A DNA stretch of 64,000 bases from Dromiciops gliroides. Lineage: Eukaryota > Chordata > Mammalia > Microbiotheria > Microbiotheriidae. The translations under genes were made by a program, and so were the position numbers. Below the pieces are notes generated by a model. It did not search any database. It was not told the DNA's origin and worked only from the letters and a program-made list of their open reading frames with translations. Positions 21,421-32,700 of this stretch are shown piece after piece; position 1 is the stretch's first letter; every line of letters starts with the position of its first letter. The stretch covers positions 8,791,723 through 8,855,722 of the forward strand of contig NC_057866.1 of NCBI RefSeq assembly GCF_019393635.1, given 5' to 3'.

Positions 21421-23690
21421 GGTAGCCCCGTTTCCTTCCTCGCCCTGCTTGAGTGGGGCTGGGAGCCTTCCAAGGGCCCTGCAGTTGGAGGCTTGGGAGA
21501 GGAGGGAGCTGGTCTAGAGGCATGACTGAGGAACAAAGAGAACAGGCAGATGGGGCGGAGCCAAGGTGATCTCAACAACGTCTTCCACACCTGAAGGACT
21601 CTCGGGAGGGCCTTTACTAGCCAGCGGCCTCCCCCTCCTGCTTGCCAAGGAAGGGCTGAGACAGGCCAGCAAGGGGGATGGAAAGGCCCCCAGCTTTTCC
21701 AGGTCCCGGACAATCCTCCAGTAGCTCTGGGAAGGGGCTTTTGGCCACCTGCCTGGGGTGGTTTAGGTGCTGACCTGCCCTGGAGGCAGGGGGATGGACC
21801 AAATGACCTCTGTAGGCTCCTGTTGGAGAGCTCCTTACCTTGACCACTGTTAGACACCCCCCCCCCTATTCTAGGGAGCTCCCGGGCTCAGGCCCTGGGG
21901 GGAGTTAGGAGTTTCATTGAGGACCTTTCTTTTAGGGAGCCTGTGGGGAGAGAGGGGAGGACAGAATGCCAAGTTCTGCCCTGATTTCCTTTCTTTCCAG
22001 AAGAAGTATTACTAGTGAGGCCAAGCCCACCTGCTGCTGCTGTGAGCTGAGGGAGTGAGGGGTGTGGCCAGGGCCTCTGCCTGAGCTCAGGGAGAGAGCT
22101 GAGGCCCACTCCTGGGGCCTGCTCTAGGACAGGAAAGGCAGGGGGGAGTCAATCAGCAAGCATTAGGGGCCTCCCCTGTACTGGGTCCAGAGCCTGTCCT
22201 CACAGGGCTTCCATTCTGAAGGGAAAGATAAGCACAGGGTGAGGACAGATCACCAGAGACTGGCAGGGATGGCACTTTGCCAATGACTCAGGGAAAAAGC
22301 AGCTGTGATTGTGTCCAGGAGCCCTAGCGCCCATCTGTGCTAGGCACTGGCAACCTGGTTACCTTGCCCCTGCCACTGCCCAGTATACAAGGCTGCCCAC
22401 CTGGCCCAGGCCCCGGGGGAGAGCTTCTGGAAGCCAGAGTTCCTGCCTTCCAGTGGGTGCTGTCACACCTCCCAGAAGCCATTTCCCTTTTCCTGCAGGA
22501 GGTGCCTTACCTCTGCCGGGCTTCGGCCCCACAGTGCTCAGCACCTGAGCAGGAGCTCATACACTTACACGGGGAGGGTGGGGTTTGGTACCTCTATTTT
22601 CAAGGCCCCCCCCACACACACACAATAAGGAACACTTCAGAAACTGTAGTTCAGAATGAGTATCTGAGAAAAATGGGGAGTCCAGCTCCTTAGAAAGCAG
22701 CATTCCATCCATTTAACCAACGTGCATCAAGCACCTAGTATATGCATGAGGGAGATATGAAGTTTAAAGAAAACACAGGACCTGCACTTAGGGGTTTTAT
22801 AGTCTGATTGGGGGAATGAAGACACAAGCACAGATAATCAATATGCATTTATTAAGTACCTGCTGTGTATTAGGCACTGCGTTAGGGGCTGAGAATACAA
22901 AAAGAACAATGAGACAGTCTTTCCCTGTCTACTGGGGGAGACAGCATGTTCACAGATAGCACTAGCGAATCAGAGAGGGCTCAAGTACTGGCTGAGGCTG
23001 GAGGCTGGGATCAGGAAGGTACCCTGGACAGCAGCATCGGCACGTGTAGGGAAGATTGGGCTAGGAGCTGAGCTCTTTCCTATGTGCTCACTGCTGGGGA
23101 CCCACCCAGCCCCTGCCTTCGGGGAGCTCACAGTCTAGTAGAAAGGTGCGACTCCCCCCCACCCCCCCCCGCCCCATGCCAACATCTCCAGTACTGAGGA
23201 AATGCCTTGTACTGAGGGCTTTGGGGGGGAGGGGGAGACTGCAGGCTCAGGGCTTCCCCTCCAGGGAAACGGGGCAGAGAAGGGAAGGAGAGGCGGAGGA
23301 CCCCAGCTCCACCCAGAAAGTAATTATAACTGTAGGGATCAGTCTGGGAATGGCAGACTTGGTCATCTGGAAAGGAAGGCCACAGCTGGGATAGAGGCTC
23401 AGGAGCTGAGGGAGGTTTGCTAAGAAGCCCTTTCCAGGTGAACAGAACACACCAGGAGGAGGGAAATTAGGGGCTTTTTAGCTTTTAGCCTTGGATAAGT
23501 CATTTCCCTCTCCGGTCCTCAGTTTACAGCTTGGACTCGGTGATTTCCATGGCCCCTATGACTCTGAGGAGTCCATGACCCAGGCTAGGTTTCCTCACCT
23601 TTTTCCCCCAGGGATCCCCAGGTCAGCTACTTGTGGAGAGAAGTGATGTTTGGTGTGGGAAATAAATGATTGAATTTTTACATCCCATCT
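21421..23690 (+). other. SLC29A2: 3' UTR of SLC29A2 with candidate poly(A) signal
   Basis: After the stop codon, AATAAA at 23,661-23,666 is followed by T-rich sequence and is the best candidate for transcript end. The interval holds part of the long ancient repeat (about 22,690-23,140: gcatttattaagtacctgct, attaggcactgcgttagggg) and a MIR piece at about 23,460-23,590. An earlier end cannot be excluded. Confidence 0.55.
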
Positions 23691-24189
23691 GGCTATTCCT
23701 GTTTCTTCTCGGACACGGCTGCCCCACCTGTTGGGGCAGCCTCTGGCCCTGGGCTCAAGCCTGGCTCTGTCCTGTCAGGGCCCTGTGTTGGACACCTGGT
23801 GCCCTGAACATGAGCTGAACTGATTCTCAACTAGCCATCCCTTGTGGAGTCTCCTCTATGGGCAAAGAAAGTCCCAGAAGGAGACAGAGAGGAAGCAAAT
23901 GGTAGGGCCTACCCTTATCAAGGAAGATGTGACAGCTGGGTCTGTTGTGAGCCAGGGGCCCGGGGGGAGGGAGGGTGATGCTTCAGTCAGTGACTCAAGG
24001 ATCTCTGCCTTTACTGCTGTGGGAACTCACCAGGCCAATGCAGACACCAGCTGACTCGGAGGCCAGGTCTTGGAAAATTCAAACAATATGGTAAATGAAA
24101 GCACAAAAGTGAAGCCTCGTGGTGGTGTTGGTTCAGTGCACATAATGCTTAACCATACTCAGGAAGAGCTGGGTTCAAATCCTGCATCA

Positions 24190-24500
24190 GACACTTAAAT
24201 GAATGAAAAAGCCTTTATTAAGCACTTCCTATGTGCCGAACACTGTGCTAAACCCTGGGAACACAAAGACCATTTTAATGGGAGAGAGAACATGAATAGA
24301 CTGTCAGAGGTCCCATGATCCTTAGGGGCAGCAGCAAAGCAGATGGTCGGACCTCTTCTTTCATGCCATTTCCACTGATAAAAATCCCATCATTTCTGAG
24401 ACTGAGCCATTTGACATTGAGCTGGAAGCATCGCTAGTCTTCAGACTCCTTCAGGGGCAGAGTGGAGATGGGGGGTATGGCCAATGGTGGGGGGAGGGTC
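24190..24500 (+). repeat. Dispersed repeat block
   Basis: tttattaagcacttcctatg, atccttaggggcagcagcaa and gccatttccactgataaaaa match the blocks at 12,470 and 59,040 in the same order. Confidence 0.6.
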
Positions 24501-24774
24501 TCACTGGCACAGGCTACCTCCTATCTCCCCTTCAGGGTGTCTGGCTACATCCCACAATTGGCTGTGTGACCTTGGGCAAGTCACTTAAATTCTGAACCCT
24601 GGTTCCTCACCTATAAAATGAGAGAGTTAGACTAGCTGGCTTCTCAGGTCTCCTTGTAGCTGTGGGTCTAGGATGCTAATCGTAAGACCCTGTTCAGGGG
24701 TCTTTCTTTGTGACATTTGGCTGGATAGGGAGGAGAGCCCTAGACATCAAATAGAAAGGCCGCAATAAAACTTT

Positions 24775-25025
24775 GCGGCCACTAGGTGGCGCCACAGTAC
24801 ATCGAGAGCTGGGCCTGCCTCCACGAAGACTTCTCTTCCTGTATTCAAATCTAACTTCAGACACTTACTAGTTGTGTGATCCTAGGCAAGTCACTTCACC
24901 CTGCTTGCCTCAGTTTCCTCATCAGTAAAATGAGCTGGAAAAGGAAATGGCGAATCACTCCAGTATCTCTGCCAAGAAAACCCGAAATGGGGTCACAATG
25001 AGTCAGACGGGACTTAACGACAGTA
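24775..25025 (+). mobile_element. Mar1-like long SINE with CTCF-like head
   Basis: Head gcggccactaggtggcgcc, middle tcaaatctaacttcagacac and tail gccaagaaaacccgaaatgg, ggtcacaatgagtcagacgg. The head contains CCACTAGGTGGCGCC (24,779-24,793), a close match to the CTCF core. Confidence 0.83.
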
Positions 25026-25170
25026 ACCCCTTAATGCTGTACAGAAGTCATTGCCGTATTGTCTCCCCCACTCAATGGTGGGCTCCTTCCAGGCAACGGT
25101 GTTTTTGCCTTTCTTTGTATCCTAGTACTTAGCACAACACCTGGAACTTACTGAGTGTGTTCAATGCTTT
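25026..25170 (+). mobile_element. L2-like 3' end fragment
   Basis: gggctccttccaggcaacgg, ttgtatcctagtacttagca and caacacctggaacttactga keep the order of the L2-type tail. Confidence 0.5.
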
Positions 25171-25309
25171 TTTTTTTTTAAATTTGATTTGACTTTATCC
25201 ACTATCATGAACCACAGCAGACAGATGCATGTGATATAAACAGGGTCAACCACAACAGGAAATCCCAGGAAATCTCAAATAGCCAATTTCAATGTCCAGA
25301 AATGTCAAT

Positions 25310-25458
25310 GCTGGGGGGCAGCTAGGTGGCCCAGTGGATAAAGCACCGGCCCTGGATTCAGGAGTACCTGAGTTCAAATCTGGCCTCAGACACTTGACAC
25401 TTACTAGCTGTGTGACCCTGGGCAAGTCATTTAGCCCCCATTGCCCTGAAAAAAAAAA
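25310..25458 (+). mobile_element. Marsupial SINE in old L1
   Basis: Full copy with target duplication AGAAATGTCAAT at 25,298-25,309 and 25,459-25,470. Confidence 0.93.
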
Positions 25459-25459
25459 A

Positions 25460-26390
25460 GAAATGTCAATACTTTTGCACAAACAAAACCAATGCAATTA
25501 GACTAAAAGAAGAAGCTATAGACTGGGAGGGGAAAAATCATTGTGACCAACCTTTGACAAAAGGCCTACATCCAAGAATGCATAGGGAATTGATACAAAG
25601 ACATCAGAATAGGAGCCACTCCCCAATAGAAAAAACAACAACACAGGTTTCAAAAAATGGACAGCAATCTATCAGCTCCAAATCACAAAAATAAGAGAGG
25701 TGCAAATAAAAGCAACTCAAGGCTTCTCCACAAGCCCATTGTTTTCAAGGATGAAGAAAGACTGAAAGGGGAAGGGGGTTTAACAGTGAGAAATCAGGCA
25801 CTGATAGAGCCACCAGTAGGCCCATCATCCTGGAAAACAGCCTGGAATTATGGGAGAAAAACAACTGACCCAATAATTCTATTACTGACCTTATACTTCA
25901 AAATTATGGATAGGAAAGAAGTTCCCATGCTGAATATGTGATTGATAGCACTTTCTGTAAAATCAAGAAATGGGACAAATGAGGTGACCTTGGATTCAGA
26001 AGGGCTGGACCGACTATGGCATGTGGATGTGGGACCATATCAGAGCTAGGTGGCCCCTTTCTCTAAAGAGCTGCCTCGAGCCAGTATTGAGAAATAAAGA
26101 CCCAGGGCCTCCTCTGGCCTCCAAGACCAACTCTCTCGACTTATCCCATGCTGCCCCTTTTCCCCCTTTCCCTATTGAAGTAATGAAATATGATTGTATC
26201 ATAAGGAAGACATCAAAGGAGCCCAGAGAAACATGAGAATATTTGTATCAACCCACAGAGAATGAAGAAAGTAGAACCAAGAGAAATATGTGAAGCAAAT
26301 TAGACAGTAACATATATTGGGACAACATTGAAAGACAACAGAGCTCAGAAAAAATTCAGTGTTTAGGACTGATTCCAGAGGAGCGACCTA
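25460..26390 (+). mobile_element. Degraded L1, ORF2 end and 3' region
   Basis: aaaggcctacatccaagaat, aggagccactccccaataga and gcaaataaaagcaactcaag, followed later by cccaataattctattactga and gaaagtagaaccaagagaaa, follow the order of the marsupial L1 3' half but with many differences. A stretch at about 25,985-26,165 does not fit and may be inserted. This copy is older than the L1 at 12-840. Confidence 0.65.
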
Positions 26391-26475
26391 GAAACACACG
26401 ACCTTCCTGTTGGCAGAGAGGTGGTGGGCTACAGGTGTGGGGTGTTATGTACTCCATCAGCTATGGTTTCTGTAT

Positions 26476-26706
26476 CAGAGTTTTGCATGCATATATATAT
26501 ATGCATATGTATATATATTAATATAATGCATATATATACATATATTATGAATGTTTTACACTACATTTACTTCCCAATTATTCCCCCATTGTATCTTCCC
26601 ATATATATGTGTATATCTATATAGTAGTATCATAGAGTTTTGCACATATATATGTGTACATGTATGTGTACACACATGTATATGTGCAAAACTATGATAC
26701 TAGTAT
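26476..26706. repeat. AT-rich palindromic repeat
   Basis: (AT)n/(ATGC)n text includes three copies of a phrase like gtatca(t)agagttttgca: at about 26,476, about 26,628 and, inverted, at about 26,684-26,703. The last two form an imperfect hairpin spanning about 26,622-26,706. Confidence 0.7.
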
Positions 26707-26754
26707 TCATAAGTAAAATAATTTTTAAAAAGAAATCCTGTATCTTGCCCCTCA

Positions 26755-27170
26755 TTTGGAAGGATTAAATGAGATAATAATTGTAAAGCACTTAGTTGGA
26801 TGCCTGGCACAGAGTAGGTGCTTAATTAATGTTAGCTGTTATTAGTAAATCTATGGTCCTGTGACCTGGGTTCAAATCAACTTTTCATTTCTAACTCTAA
26901 AATGGCGGCATGAACTAAATCGATGTTTCGATAAGCTGCATGGAGGACTGAGTAGAATGCCTGGGCTGGGAGTCGTATACTTGCTGAGATGCTGAACAAG
27001 TCACTTAATCTCTGTGTCTGGACACTTCATAAATGCTTGTTGCCTAGGCTGGACTCAGTTTTCCCATCTGTCAAATGGGAATAATAATAGCACTTACCTC
27101 ACAGGGTTGTGTGAATCAAACACAAAAGTGCCTGGAAAGAACTTGGCCCCCCCCTTAAGATGCTAATAAA
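26755..27170 (+). mobile_element. MIR fragments
   Basis: Two pieces: aggattaaatgagataataa to gcacagagtaggtgcttaat (26,755-26,840), and aacaagtcacttaatctctg to acttacctcacagggttgtg (26,990-27,115). Confidence 0.7.
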
Positions 27171-28020
27171 TTCAGGCTGTTCCTATTCCGGGGTGGTCCC
27201 TCCTGGGGAAGCCGTTTTGTGCCTCAGGCTCTGCTAGGAGGGAAGTGGCAGGACCAGGAGCTGAACCCAGGACCTGGGGCTCTTTCCACTGTACAGACAC
27301 AGGGCACAGGGCTGCCTTGAGGCTCAATCGATGGCCGAGCATTTATTAAGCCCCACCGTGTGCAGGCACAGAGGTTCCCAAGGAGTGTTCTCTTCTTCCT
27401 AAGGCAGGTTAGTCTATGCAGATTATATGTAATATAATAATATTACATAATAATAATAAATGTAATAGATCGGTGGTTTGGGGGGAGGCCAGAGACAGGG
27501 AAGGTTTTTGTGGAAAAGGCTGTGCTCCAGCTGGGTCTAGAAGGCAGTGAGGGAGTCTCTGGGCCTCAGTTTCCTTATCCGTAAAGGGGGACGCCCAGAT
27601 GACCTCTAAGATCGAGTTCTAAATTGATGAGCTTCTATGTGCGTGGAAGTGGACTGGAAGCTCGCTTAGGGCAGGAGCCCTTGTCTCAGCCAGCTCTGTC
27701 TCCTGGTGCCCATCGGTGTTTGCCTCAGATCTTCCTACTGACCTCGGGGGCTACAGAGATAAGGACAGGAGAACCACGAGGTGACAGAGACCAACAATCA
27801 GCAGACATCCCCTGCTGCCTTCTCTCGAATGGGGGCTCCTTTCATTGTGTTGCGGTCAAACAGGGACTAAAAGCGGGGTGGACTCGGACTCTCCTGAGCT
27901 CCTGGGCACGGGATTGACCGCAGGGAGGAGGGATTTCAGAGCCGCTCACTCCTTTCCCCAAAGCCCCTGACAAGTGTGGGGGTTTCCAAGGGACCCCAGG
28001 AGGAAAATTACTGCAGGGCG
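27171..28020. other. Intergenic, mostly unassigned
   Basis: Contains a short palindrome at 27,426-27,449 and fragments of old repeats near 27,330-27,380 and 27,550-27,620. No exon was recognised. Confidence 0.4.
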
Positions 28021-28025
28021 GGCGG

Positions 28026-28029
28026 AAAA
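28026..28029 (-). terminator. Pol III terminator of tRNA-Ser
   Basis: AAAA on the + strand is TTTT on the minus strand, six bases after the 3' end of the tRNA gene. This is the normal position for Pol III termination. Confidence 0.8.
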
Positions 28030-28035
28030 GGGGAA

Positions 28036-28117
28036 CGACGAGGATGGGATTCGAACCCACGCGTGCAGAGCACAATGGATTAGCAGTCCATCGCCTTAAC
28101 CACTCGGCCACCTCGTC
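28036..28117 (-). tRNA. tRNA-Ser (anticodon GCT)
   Basis: An 82-base gene without intron. The acceptor stem GACGAGG pairs with CCTCGTC, and the discriminator is G. Box A (TGGCCGAGTGG) and box B (GGTTCGAATCC) are intact. The anticodon loop reads CTGCTAA with GCT at 28,082-28,084 (as AGC on the + strand), so it reads AGC/AGU codons. A long variable arm, as in all serine tRNAs, accounts for the length. It lies head-to-head with B4GAT1, about 1.15 kb from its start codon. From memory the human locus has the same neighbour. Confidence 0.97.
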
Positions 28118-30200
28118 CCGCCGCGGGCTCGCTTCTCTGCGCAGCCCCTTGTCCCTGCGCCCGGCGGCGGCGCGCTCAGCGCCAGCCTTTTCCTTCTCCT
28201 CCCCCTCCTCCCTGGCCCCGGACTGCGGGAGAGCGGCGCGCGAGCTCCCGTCCGGGCCAGGTGTGCGATTTCAGACAAGCCGGAGGCGGGGGGGGGGGGG
28301 GGGAGGGAGAAGGGGGCGAGGGAGGGAGCGAGAGAGCCCCCCCCTTCCCTCCCAGCTCCGGGAGGGCTCGTCACCTCGCTTCCTGCCCACTCTCGCCCAG
28401 CACGCCCACGCTCGCGTTTTCTTTTCTAAGTGTGGCCCCCAGCCCGCGGGCCCCAGGTTCCCAAGCCGCGAGCGGGCTACAAGGAAACGTCCCGCCCGCC
28501 GCAGACCTCTGTGGGCACGTCCCGTGCTCCCAGGGAAAGATTGAAGCTGGGGAGTGGGGGGGGGTAAACGGGGGCGCAGGTGTCAGGGGATCTCCTTCCA
28601 CGACCACATTTGTTTGCGACTCTAGTATCGCGTGCATTGTGTCCTCCCTCCCTCCCTCCATGGGCGAGTGGACATTCCATCCGAAAAGTGGGTTTGCAGA
28701 CGTTTTGTCCCCTTCCTTGCATTCCTGGGGCAGCCGGGGCGGGGGGCTTTGCACCCTGGAGAGCACGCTGCCCTGGGTTCTTACTGGGGGTTGCAAGTAG
28801 GGCAGCAAGGGAGGAAGGCTCAGGACACCTTTGCAAGGCCACCACTTGTCCCCCTTCTGAAATACTTGGCTTGCAGCCAAGGCAGCGCACCCCCTTCCCT
28901 CACATTCCTATGAGAACCGGGGCGGAGGGGGGGGGGTCTATACTCTTATACTCCCCCCAACTCCCGCACACAATGCATACAAGGACCTGCGCAGCCGCAG
29001 TAGCCGCCGCAGCCCCAGCCGCCGCAACGCGGCTCGCCGCGGGGGGCGCGCGGAGCCGCGGCGCGCCGCTGCAGTGCCTCCTCCTGCTGGGCAGAGGGCG
29101 AGCTCGCGCGCCCCGGCGGCTCCGCAGTGCCCGGCCAGCGGCGGCGGCGGCAGTAGCAGGGACAGCACAGCGGCGGCGGCGGCGGCGCGGCGCTCCGCTC
29201 GGCCCGGCTCGGTTTCCCTCCTCGCCGGCTCCCCTCCCCCCGGCCCCGGCCGGCCCGGGCTGCGCGCGATGCCCAACCCGCTGGCAGTGGCGGCGGCGGC
29301 GGCGGGCGGCGGGCACGCGGCGGGCCGCTGCTCGGCCTATAAGCTGGCGCTGGCCGCGCTGCTGGCCGTGGCGCTGCTGCAGTTCGTCTACCTGTCGCTG
29401 CTGGCCGGGCTGCACGGCCGCGAGCAGCGGCGCCGCTACGGGCAGCTCTTCCCCGGCGGGGCGGCCCTGGGCGCCAGCCTGCAGCGCCGCGCCGCCGAGA
29501 GCGCCAAGGAGCAGCTGCGCGCCGTGCTGGCGGCCGGGGGCGCCCTGGACGCCAGCGGCGACTACCGCGTGTACCGGCACGTGCTGGGGGACCCCTCACG
29601 CCGCCCGCGTGACGCCCTGCTGCTGGCCACGCATGCCAGCCTCAGCAACCTGGGCCATGTGGGTACGCTGCTGGAGCGCTGGGCCGGCCCGCTGGCCGTG
29701 GCCGTGTTCGCCGCGCGGCCTGACGAGGCGCAGCTGGCCACGGTGCTGACCTACGCGCTGGGGGCGCTCTGTACGCAGGCCGTGCGCGACCGCCTCACCA
29801 TGCACCTCGTGTGCCCGGCGCGCACCGAGGCCGCCGTGCCCGATCCCCGCGAGCCCGGCGAGTTCGCGCGTATCAGCAGCTGCACCGACGTATTCACGAG
29901 CTTGGGCGCCCGGAGCCGCTCCGGGCGCAACTACGCGCTGGCCACCAACGTCTCCTACCCCAACAACCTACTTCGGAACGTGGCCCGAGAGGGCGCCGGC
30001 CATGCCCTCGTCGTGGACGTGGACATGGTGCCCAGCGAGGGCCTTTGGACCGGCCTGCTGGAGCTGCTGGCCCTGGGCGAGGGCAAGGCCGGTCGGGCGC
30101 TGGTGGTGCCGGCCTTTGAGATCCGCCAGGGGGTCCGTGTCCCCCGCACCAAGATTGAGCTGATGCGTTTCCTTAAGATGGGACACGTGCGCCCATTCTA
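28100..30200 (+). promoter_or_regulatory. B4GAT1: CpG island of B4GAT1
   Basis: CpG density is very high from the tRNA gene through the first coding exon, with GGC repeats at about 29,137-29,190. No TATA box is obvious. The transcription start is not resolved. Confidence 0.75.
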
Positions 30201-30677
30201 TGCGGAACTGTGCCCCCGTTGCCAGGCGCCCACCAACTACACTCGATGGCTCACCCTGCCCCCGGGGGGACCCCTGCGTCCTGCCTACCGGGTGACCTGG
30301 CAGGACCCTTGGGAGCCCTTCTATGTGGCTGGAGGTGCAGTGCCCTCCTACGATGAGAGGTTTCGGCAGTATGGCTTCAACCGCATTAGCCAGGTGCCAG
30401 ATCCTCTCTCCCTGGGGTGGTAGGGAAGGGGGTGGCAGGAGGTTAAGCAGCCACTTTAACCTTTCCCCCTCCCCCTTCCTGGCAGGCCTGTGAGCTCCAC
30501 GTGGCAGGGTACGAGTTTGAGGTACTGAATGATGCCTTCCTAGTCCATAAGGGCTTCAAGATGCCGGGGGACTTCCACCCCCAGAAGGAGGCAGAGAACC
30601 AACGCAACAAGATCCTCTTCCGACAGTTCAAGCAGGAATTGAAGATGAAGTACCCGGACTCCCCGAGGCGATGCTGA
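29269..30677 (+). CDS. B4GAT1: B4GAT1, beta-1,4-glucuronyltransferase 1
   Basis: Two coding exons, 29269-30393 and 30486-30677, joined in phase 0 (CAG|gtgcca ... ggcag|GCC), give 438 aa (human 415 as I recall). It is a type II Golgi protein: a short Ala/Gly-rich tail, a membrane anchor at about residues 26-48, then the GT49 domain. The enzyme adds the glucuronic acid that primes matriglycan synthesis by LARGE on alpha-dystroglycan. The DxD metal site is D250-V-D252 in [13 protein letters not shown]. Other family text is [21 protein letters not shown] and [13 protein letters not shown], and the C-terminus is SPRRC. The start at 29,269 is chosen because it puts a short tail before [13 protein letters not shown], matching human RCAFYQLLLAALM. 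An in-frame ATG at 29,074 would add 65 residues and is less likely. Confidence 0.97.
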
Positions 30678-31440
30678 GCTGCTGAGCTGCTGAGCCCCAG
30701 GCGCAGCAGCCTCCAAAGGCAGGGCTGGGGCCTTGGGCTCTTTAGGTTTCCCCCTCAGGCCTGTGGGAGGCAAGAGGGGCTAACCCAGTCCTTCCCCCTG
30801 GGGGTGGGCCTTTTTTAGGTGGGTGATGAGCTCTGAAGTGACAAAGCCAAGAGGTAAGATTCTGTGGGGGGTTGGAAAGGGAGTGGGGACTTTGGGAGAA
30901 GATATAAGCTTCAGTTCAAGAAACCTCAACTGTGGTTCCCAGGTAGAAGCTAAAAGTCCTTCATTCTTCTCATTCTGCATATCCCTGGGTCCCTGCCCTT
31001 TGTCTCCACTGCTTATCTTGGGCCACTCTCCTCCCCTCTCTGGGCCTCAGTTTCCCCATCAGTAAAGTGAGAGAGTTGGACTAGATGACCAACGTCTCTT
31101 TCACCTCTGAATCTGATGGGTTAAGTGAATGGAGGAGGTTGGGAGTCCTGGACACCAGCCCCAACACTGCCTCGGACTTGCTGTGGGACCTTGAGCAAAT
31201 TCCTTCCTCCCCTGATCCTCAGCTTACATGTCTGTAAGGGAGAGAATTGGACTCGGTGACCTGTGAAGTCCCATCCAGCGCTAAGGTTTGGCTCCTGTGA
31301 CTGGCACAGCCCTGGGAATCAGGATGGGTGGGGAAGGAGCCCCATTGGGGAGAGGAAAGCCCCATCCGAAATAGGTTGCAGAGCCAGGAACTTGGACTTG
31401 GATGATCATATGCCAATAAACCAGTGTTCACGTGGACGAG
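30678..31440 (+). other. B4GAT1: 3' UTR of B4GAT1 with poly(A) signal
   Basis: AATAAA at 31,415-31,420 is followed by a GT-rich stretch (cggtgttgttccc), the usual downstream element. The UTR holds MIR-like pieces at about 31,010-31,115 and 31,140-31,290, so repeat sequence is part of the mature transcript. Confidence 0.75.
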
Positions 31441-31739
31441 CATGTCTCGGTGTTGTTCCCTTTCAGCATCCGGGTGAACCTTGGAAGTCAAATCCCTTGA
31501 ATAGCAAACCTCTTAGTTTCCTCATCTGTTAAATAGCAGCAATAATCATGTGTTATATTTTATCTCCCCGGGTGGTTGTGAGGTTCAAAGAAGAGAAGGA
31601 CTGTAAGGTGCGGTACACGTGGGGATGTTTCCTTATTGTCCCTTCCACCCTAGGGACCTTGGTTTCCCCCTCAGTACTAAGTGAGTAAGTGGGAGTGGCC
31701 GCTACTCCGGCCGATTTGCCCAGAGCGCTGGGGGCCAAG

Positions 31740-32700
31740 TAGGGGCGAGTTCCTGGGGCTGCTGTCGGGCGGAGTGCAGGATGAAAGAGAAATTCCCACG
31801 GCCTTGGCCCTCTGCTAGTTAAAAGGCCTGGGGAGCGTTCCCAGTTGCTATGGGAACGCAGGGTGCCGGCGGCGTCCCACAGTCCCTCGCGGCTCGGCGC
31901 TCCTTAATGACGTACTCATCATCGGGTTCCCGCTCGCTCCTCGGGGGCGGGCCTCGATGCGCTCGCCCCGCCCTGAGGGGCAGGGCCAGGAGAGAGACTT
32001 CCGGGACGCTGCCGGCTGCGTCTGTCGCGGCCCCCCACCCGGACCCCCAGAGCAGCCGCCTGGATCTGGGACCCCCGGCGAGAGGTTCGTTCCAGCCGCG
32101 TTTCTCGCCCCCCCCCCCCGCGGCGCAAGCGGTGGTAGCGTCCGCCCGGGCGGGTTCAATGGCCTGGACCGGACCACGGCTCGGGGTAGGGGGAGGATGG
32201 TCCTGATCCCTTGAGGTGGGAGACTCAGCGCCGTGACAGTGGGCAAGTCCCTGGGCCTCGGTGTCCACCGTACAACGGGCATCCCCCCGGCTCCGGCTGC
32301 CCCTGAGACCATCCGACGCTGGCTCCCCGTTGGGGTTACCATCTTCGGCCTGGAGGCTTCGGACACTCCTCCCCCCATCTCCTCCGGGCTGGACCTCGGG
32401 ATTACTCCTCGTTTGACTAAGCCTACAAATAACAAAAAGTGAGGCGGACCCTGCCCTCCAGGGGCTTAGCCTCTAGAGCCCCTGGGAGGTTAAAAGGGGG
32501 AGAGGGGCGTGGTGGAGGCTCGGGAGGTGACCCCGGGTAGGGCAGACCCATGTCTGTTGGCGCAAGTGGTAGACGCGGGACCTTTGCCTGGTTTGGCCAG
32601 GGTCTCCTGCCCGGGTCGTTGGCGAGATGAGACCGGTGCGATCCGCAGCCTTCACAGCTGGCCAAGTGAGGCCTCTCCTCGTGGCCCGAGGTCTCCAGGG
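31740..32700 (+). promoter_or_regulatory. BRMS1: CpG-island promoter of BRMS1
   Basis: CpG-rich sequence holds a CRE-like TGACGTA at 31,908-31,914 and an ETS/GABP-like ACTTCCGGG at 31,997-32,005. The first coding exon (36,172) opens with an acceptor, so a non-coding first exon must lie upstream, most likely here. I could not fix its donor. Confidence 0.6.

Noticed and set aside
28580-29749. 389-codon open frame and several minus-strand frames around the start of B4GAT1
   Set aside because: These are shadows of the B4GAT1 coding frame in very GC-rich DNA. The B4GAT1 frame has the family residues; these do not.
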